A stretch of DNA of 64,000 nucleotides from Clavelina lepadiformis (Eukaryota; Chordata; Ascidiacea; Aplousobranchia; Clavelinidae): contig NC_135248.1 of NCBI RefSeq assembly GCF_947623445.1, positions 13,773,820-13,837,819 on the forward strand, given 5' to 3'. The translations under genes and the position numbers were made by a program. The notes beneath the pieces were generated by a model that was given only the letters and a program-made list of their open reading frames with translations, did no database searches and was not told the origin of the DNA. Below are positions 58,501-64,000 of the stretch, in pieces (positions within the stretch are counted from its first letter, which is position 1; every line of letters begins with the position of its first letter).

Positions 58501-61124
58501 CCCCATGTATAATGATAACGTGTTGGTACCAACGTGATTATGGTCTACCTTAGGGGTGGGAAAACTACGGCCCGCCGTCCCATTTTATGCGGCCCGCCGG
58601 CACTTGCAGAAACTCCAACTCATCACTTGTTGTTTTAATTAAACAGGTTACATGACAAATTATTACCCTTTACGAGTGTGTTTTTCTCTTCACTTTCAGT
58701 GCGTAAACACACACACGTCAGTCGCGCATGTATTGCAACATGCTCTCAGCAACTAGCCGTACACTTCTCACGCATTGTTTGATTCAATTGTTTGATCATA
58801 AAATACAAATACGGTAGCGGCTACCGTAGGCCTTTGGGATGAAGTTGCGTAGCTTTAAACGTAACTGATTGTGAAATGCAAAAATTGTGTTTAATATGAA
58901 TATGCGTTTATTTACACACCGGGTAAATTTTCCTACTTTGTAATGAGAGTGTGCGGCCCGCCGGCTGCAACATTTTCTCTAATGCGGCCCGCAGTACAAA
59001 AAGTTTTCCCACCCCTGGTCTACCTTGACTGTATGTTCCATTGCGTTGTCTCTAATGACTGGATCGCTTGGTCTTTCTCAGATGCTGAATTTCTCAGCTC
59101 TGAGATCGAATCTGAAGTACTTTTATCCCCTGCTTGTAGTTCTTTTAGTTTCTTTTGCATGGAAAGATCAGTTGTGTTCAGTGTCGATAACATGACATCC
59201 TGTTGGGCGACCTTTAATACAAACAAGATAATTTTTCTTTTTTGCTTCAACACTCTTAGCATTGAGTTGGATGCAGAGTTGGTGTTATGTGATTTTACAT
59301 GTTTCATGTATTTGTTAACTTAACAATTTACGCAATTTCAAGCGTACCTTCCATAGTAGATCATCTACAGCTGTTTGTTGGTTAACTGCCTCATTTATCA
59401 CGGTCGTTAATATCGTTTGTTGGTCGCCCATAGATTCTCGAAGGTCGTTAACAATTGACTTTATGTTTGTTATGTTATCCCATACATCAGATACGACGCT
59501 GTTAATTTGCCAAGAAACTTTATCTTCTATTTCAGTGCAATTCAGAGCATTTTCACGAAGAGCATCGAATTCGGTCCTAAGGTTAGTTTGTTGGTCTTGA
59601 AGATTCTTTTCAGAAACCTGCTTCTCATTTTGCTGTAAAACAATAAAAACACACAAGAAATTGTGAACGGTATGTTTTCGACTTACAATTATTGTTTCAT
59701 TATGTTTGTAAAAACTTAATTAAATATTCTAATTTACATCACAAAGTTAAAAATTCCAGCCGTTGTGTTTTCCACATAGGGTTTGAATATTTAGCTTCAT
59801 AACTTACAAGAATTGTGATAAGGTTTCCAGCAGCTGAGACGGACTCTTTCAATTCATCAAATCTTTCGGCATTTCTCCTCACTGACCCATTGATTTGAGC
59901 CAAGCTATCGTTGAAGTTGGAAACATCTTCGTCTAGAATCGCAATTTGGTTCAACGCGCCAGCTATCAATTCAACGCGAGCATCGAGAAATTCCAACTGT
60001 AAAATTGTTATGTTAAGGCTTACATCGAGCCTATAATATTGTGCTGTTTATAGTTGTTGTACCGACTGTAGAAATTACTTGGGTTGTGCAAATGCAAATA
60101 CAAATACAAATGCATCCTGTGGTTGAGCACTTCTGCAATAGACCCAAAACTTTGGTCTAAACATTGATCAATCTCGTGCGTGCAGCTGCCGCACAATTCT
60201 CATTTTATCTTGTTGCAAATATACTCTCTGTGTCAGTTAATTTCAAAATACTGGAACATTTCATACCTTTGTACATTCTGCAATGTCTAAATGTCCACTA
60301 TCTAGCCTACCACATGCATGAAGTAGGTTATATCCAGACTACAGAGTTTGGCATAAGCGCACTCAATACTGCTTTTGATGAGCTCAGTGCCACATTTATG
60401 GTGACGTTATTTTGCACTTTGACTTGGACAGAACTTCTGCACACTCAATTTGCAATTGATATAAAGAATAAAATAGGTCAAACTGTGTACATTGCTCTGT
60501 AATTGCGCACTTCCATTGCTTCCGAGCAATTTCGCACACCGCAATTGTCATTTTTGGTTGTTCATTACGCCCAGGATCTTGCTGAAAACGGCCACACTAT
60601 GAAGCCTGCTATAACGCAAGCTTAAATATGCTCTTCTAAAAATAACAAATAAACGAACCGTATCTCCGACCGAATCCAAATCTCCATTGACATTTTCTTT
60701 CCACAGTGTTAGCGAGCCTAGTGTCTCATTAACATTGTGGTTTTCAAGTTCAAAGCCATCTTGCTCACGTTGAATGCCACTGATGAGATTTTCTGTTGCT
60801 GATTTGAAAGTTGTGAATTCCTGTAAAAATTTAACATAGACATCTTAAAATACAATGAATTGTGACCGTTTTAAATACATACAGTATACCGAATACAATA
60901 CAATAATACATAATACAATACCGAAGTTAAATACAGTTAATTTACCTCCTGTCGTAACGTTAGGGATTCGGCGAAACTGTACATCAGTTCACGATTTGAT
61001 TCGGAAAACTTTTCCAGTTCATCGAAGTCAGCGCGTTGATAGAAAACGGTGACGTTAAGGAGTGAAACTTTGTCCGCTAGTTGGTAGACAGTGACATCCA
61101 ATGAACGAAGATGATTCTCGTTTC
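55552..61124 (-). CDS. Extracellular coiled-coil glycoprotein with Tyr/Asp-rich tail, multi-exon
   Basis: Minus-strand exons: about 60953-61124, 60660-60823, 59813-59998, 59346-59634, 59024-59208, 58137-58268, 57748-57905, 57269-57397, 56645-56769, 56439-56562, 55868-56164 and 55552-55758. Most encode 45-95 residues of heptad-type helix with N-glycosylation sites (NITNIKSIVNDLRES, NETLGSLTLW, INGSVRRN, YNITSTLFETIREQTNQISI). The C-terminal exons are acidic and Tyr-rich (DYNSDYSEYDYQ, NNYEDYQYFADEEA, stop), which resembles tyrosine-sulfation sites. The donor and acceptor sites I checked are GT/AG; I did not verify every phase. The first exon and any signal or membrane segment were not found. 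No family is recognised. The pattern would suit a secreted or surface multimer (laminin- or scavenger-receptor-like stalk); that is inference. Confidence 0.7.
56508..57455. repeat. Tandem duplication of a coiled-coil exon
   Basis: Unit 1 (about 56508-56830) and unit 2 (about 57138-57455) share the exon encoding MDVFASFASTIATIEQSVFD and NETLSAEVTGIAALLVDFQ without an amino-acid change, plus part of the next exon (SGRQMERISNE), which is cut short in unit 2. A hAT MITE sits exactly between the units. Confidence 0.88.
56831..57134. mobile_element. hAT-type MITE at the exon-duplication junction
   Basis: Starts CAGGGGCGAGCAAC and ends GTTGCCCACCTCTG. The GGCGGGCC and GGCCCGCGGGCC cores are typical of this family. 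The left flank is CTCTACAG and the right flank CTCTTTCA, so the target duplication is not intact. Unit 2 continues CTCTACAGTCTACATT, which is the uninterrupted form of the left flank. Confidence 0.85.
57577..57735. mobile_element. hAT-like MITE (CAGCGGTGGGATTC family)
   Basis: Starts CAGCGGTGGGATTCAGCC and ends TTGAATCCCATCACC. A further partial left end (CCTGGTGGGATTCAGCCAG) lies at about 57488. It is related to 32557-32688. It lies between coiled-coil exons. Confidence 0.7.
58551..59017. mobile_element. hAT-type MITE next to a splice donor
   Basis: Starts TAGGGGTGGGAAAAC and ends GTTTTCCCACCCCTG, with GCGGCCCGC cores inside both ends. Perfect 8-bp target duplication GTCTACCT at 58543-58550 and 59018-59025. 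Read on the gene strand, the duplicated bases are AGGTAGAC, which contain the donor of the coiled-coil exon ending at 59024. It is 467 bp. Confidence 0.94.
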
Positions 61125-62227
61125 TGATAAAAAATAAACGATCAACTTCGATTGATTTTAAGGCAGTTATTATCAAAAACTGGTTTAATTGGATAACCAA
61201 GCCAGTCTGCTTTACGTGAGAAATATAGAGTCAGCTTATGCACGCATACAACAGAGTTGCTGTATTTTCACCTGAGACATCACTTGATAACCTGTTAAAA
61301 ATTCTTTTGCCAAAGTAAAAAATGCTGTACACCGTGCGATTGCTTCACGTATGGTAACGCAGTGTCAGCATGAAATGGCAAGTCATTACAAACGATATTT
61401 AACCTGGCTCGATACGCACAAGTATTTGCACCTGTCTGTACACTGAACACGTCATACTGAGATCCATCAGTCAATTGTAATTAATTGACTGTAATGCCTT
61501 TTTTGACCATATATTTAAGCGTACCAATATAAATAGCCAATACTCCATATTTCAAAATAATATGCTTATAGTTGGTTCTTTAGTTCTTTGTCGTCCACAA
61601 AGTCAATATTTTTTAAAGTCTCACTTTGCCGATTGCTGAAAAGTCTTCAAAGCTGTTTTTAAAACTAATTGTTATCTCTCTATGATGGGTGCAGAAGCAT
61701 CACCAAGCCACCCTAAATTCGGTAAAGTACGATAAAAGCATTGTTCGAAACCACAATTCAAATTAACCGTAGACATTGTGTGAAGTAACATAGCCTATAC
61801 CTAGACTACCCTGCAGTGCCCAGCAGGTCGACACATTTGAGGTGTGAGAAAAAGTTTAATCTTGTACGAATGCATTAACATGCGGAATCGCGTTCAGAGT
61901 GCAGAAAAAATTCCCACGGCCTTAGCACATCTCTGGGCCATCGGCCTTACCCATCGGCCTTATCACTAGTGAGTCGATTGGTGAGAATCAAATCCAGTCA
62001 CCTTATAGGGACTAGAACTTGAAAAACGTTGTGTCATTTTGAAAAGGAAAAGTTATTGAAAGAGTCTGATAACTTAAACACTTATTCGCCTGGAAAGTTT
62101 AATCACAGAAACGGCAGCAAATAGTTGTCAAAGTGATCTTTATTTTAGAATAACACACATGATATTTACAGGTATGTAGAAAAGGCACCAGGTTTAACGT
62201 ATCCAAGTTAATTCAAATTTCAAAAAA
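61125..62227. other. Intergenic; paralogous to 13.7-14.7 kb
   Basis: No gene. From about 61,500 it matches the 3' flank of ZIC copy A, including GTCGACA near 61,830 and the empty CCTTATAG site at 62001-62008. Confidence 0.65.
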
Positions 62228-63745
62228 TTAAGCACCAAATATGGGGTCAAATGAGGGCAATGACTGGTTGGGTGACTGAGAGCAGCCGGAAGAATAATCC
62301 TGTAAGAAATCTGCTCGCTGTGTGAGGTCATCATCCAGAGGCCATAAAGAATCCACTTCGCCGGAGAGCATTTCGTTGAATCCAAATCCTTGACTGAAGT
62401 CATTTGACTCGTAGTCGATGCCAAGTTGCGTCGGTTCCGGAGATGACGTGAGTGATTGGAGGATCGACGTGACGTCAGGATCTTCAGCAGCAGTTGAGTG
62501 ACTTGTGTTTTCTGATGACGAGGTTCGGGGAGAGATGATTGGTGAGTAATTGCTGCTCATGACGTCACCGTTTGCTTTGTGCATACGTATGTGCTTACGT
62601 AACGAACTGGGGTGGGTGGAGCTGCGATCACATCCTTTGTACTTTAACATAAAAGGCAATCATCAAATTTTAGAATTGAAATTTCACCTGACTTGGTTTG
62701 CAAAGAAAAGTCTTTAAATTAAAACATGTGAAAGCGAAACTGGGAATGTTGCTTACCTTGCAAACATATAATTTTCCTTCAATGTGCATGTAGCTGTGCT
62801 TTTTACGATCAGAGCTATTGGCAAATCGTCGATCACACCCAAGATATTTGCATCGAAACGGTTTTTCGCCTGAAATAAAACATTGCATACTTGGAAGCTC
62901 GTATTTGGTTAATGAAAGTGCAGAAAATGCTAAGAATAACGCTTAGACTAAAATATTATCTTACCTGTGTGAGTTCTTATATGGATTTTGAGATTTTCGG
63001 TCCGACCAAATCCCTTACTGCAGACGGGGCATGCGAACGGTTTCTCTCTAGTGTGAACTCGGATGTGGTTGACCAGCTTGTACTTGGCCTTGAATGCTTT
63101 CAAATGACGTTTGCAGTTACGCCAGTAGCAAGTGTGGTCGCTTCGTTCCGGTCCTCCGACGTGATCACAAGTGATGTGGTGGACAAACGCTTTCATGTCT
63201 TCGAAGATTAAACCGCACACTCTGCTGCCCTCCTGGCTCCGGATCATCCATTTGCACGCAGTCGGTTTCAAAAGTTGGTTGGAAAAAGCTTTTTTGATAG
63301 TTACTGACTGTTGCTGTTGAGCGGTTGGCGGCAACTGTAGCAAGCCTTGGGATTGTTGCTGAATGGTTCCCCGCTGTCTCCGAAAGTTTGACGGTTGTTG
63401 CTGAAAGTTTGACGGTTGTTGCTGAAAGTTTAACGGTTGTTGCCGAAAGGTTGATGGTTGTTGCCGAATGTTTGATGGTTGTTGTAGAGCTTGATATTGC
63501 ACCGGAGTTTGCTGAGGTTGAAAGTAATAAGGATGCTGATAGCCGGATGATAGCGGTGGAAGTTGATGAAAATTTCTTGATGCGTCATATCCGGGATAAA
63601 ACGCAGGCGTCGGCGTTGTGGGATAAAGATGGGCCTGATAGTTGAACGATTGTTGTTGAGCAGACGAGAACAAATTTTGAGGGTTCAGGTTAATTCTTGA
63701 CTCATAATGATCACACGGACGGTTGGTAAAAGCTGTTGGATGCAT
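62228..63745 (-). CDS. ZicL-like: ZIC-family five-C2H2 zinc finger transcription factor, copy C
   Basis: Exons 62966-63745, 62757-62869 (113 bp) and 62228-62641, all in phase, with a 5'UTR intron between 63769 and 63838. The start [16 protein letters not shown] is the first ATG after the acceptor and is in frame with the rest, unlike copy A. The five fingers are nearly the same as in A (ZF1 [16 protein letters not shown]3 [20 protein letters not shown]4 [20 protein letters not shown]5 [18 protein letters not shown]). The heptapeptide array differs (five variants such as [14 protein letters not shown]). The tail ends SFDPIFGA. It is probably the most intact of the A/C pair. Confidence 0.94.
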
Positions 63746-63837
63746 TGGCTTGATTTATATCATAAAAATCTGAAAACATAAAAACAGATAAAAAATTTCG
63801 CGATTATCTAATCATATAAATGTAGAAAGATACATAC

Positions 63838-64000
63838 CTCTGACAGACTATTCAACCCATGTCAGGTTGTATAAGGTTTTACGATCACTTCTGCTTCAAA
63901 TGGTATCTGTCGAACACTGACCAACTACTGGACACATCTGACTGGATCCTGGTCATTTATACCTGGCCTGATCTGGCTCTGCTTTTTTCTTATCACGACG
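63838..64000 (-). promoter_or_regulatory. ZIC copy C 5' exon and partial promoter
   Basis: The 5' untranslated exon ends at 63838 (GTCAGAG|GTATGT). TATA box GGTATAAATG is at 63954-63963. The window ends inside the conserved upstream block (GTGATAAGAAAAAAGCA-like), so the ATF/CRE-like module expected at about 64.2 kb is not visible. Confidence 0.75.

Noticed and set aside
60164..60502. 112-codon plus-strand frame inside the coiled-coil gene
   Set aside because: It lies in an intron and overlaps a dispersed repeat shared with 50430-50570; no recognisable domain.

Overview
The window looks like tunicate (ascidian, Ciona-like) nuclear DNA. It is AT-rich, with small exons, short introns with clean GT/AG borders, and many short DNA transposons. 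It also carries three copies of a divergent five-zinc-finger ZIC gene of the kind known as a multicopy family in ascidians (ZicL/Zic-r). The species assignment is inference; no rRNA, operon or prokaryotic signal is present. 

Layout: 0.5-1.7 kb is a terminal-inverted-repeat element with a hAT MITE nested in it. 3.3-4.5 kb is a decayed coding copy of an uncharacterised invertebrate family. 5.46-10.75 kb (minus) is a gene whose exons join in phase to give a membrane-anchored antistasin/astacin metalloprotease. 14.7-16.4 kb (minus) and 22.5-24.1 kb (plus) are head-to-head ZIC genes; the 6 kb between them holds five related promoter-like modules. 24.18-27.98 kb and 35.71-39.19 kb are a direct segmental duplication. 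Its left copy holds the 3' end of a gene running from about 30.7 kb (minus) that joins a ZCCHC3-like fold to leucine-rich repeats. Its right copy holds the paralogous LRR exons without that N-terminus. 41.65-45.83 kb (minus) encodes an IRE1/RNase L-like kinase with a KEN-type C-terminus. 50.68-53.94 kb is a young LTR retrotransposon with only a truncated gag. 55.55-61.12 kb (minus) is a multi-exon coiled-coil glycoprotein gene with a Tyr/Asp-rich tail, interrupted by several hAT MITEs. 62.2-64.0 kb (minus) is the third ZIC copy, cut at the window edge within its promoter.

Together these show a transcription-factor cluster growing by duplication of gene plus promoter, next to recently duplicated or shuffled genes with immune- or stress-type domains (kinase-KEN, LRR). 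Transposon insertions can be dated relative to the duplications because empty sites survive in the paralogous copies. All gene models come from reading exons and splice phases by eye. First exons, UTRs and expression are not established.
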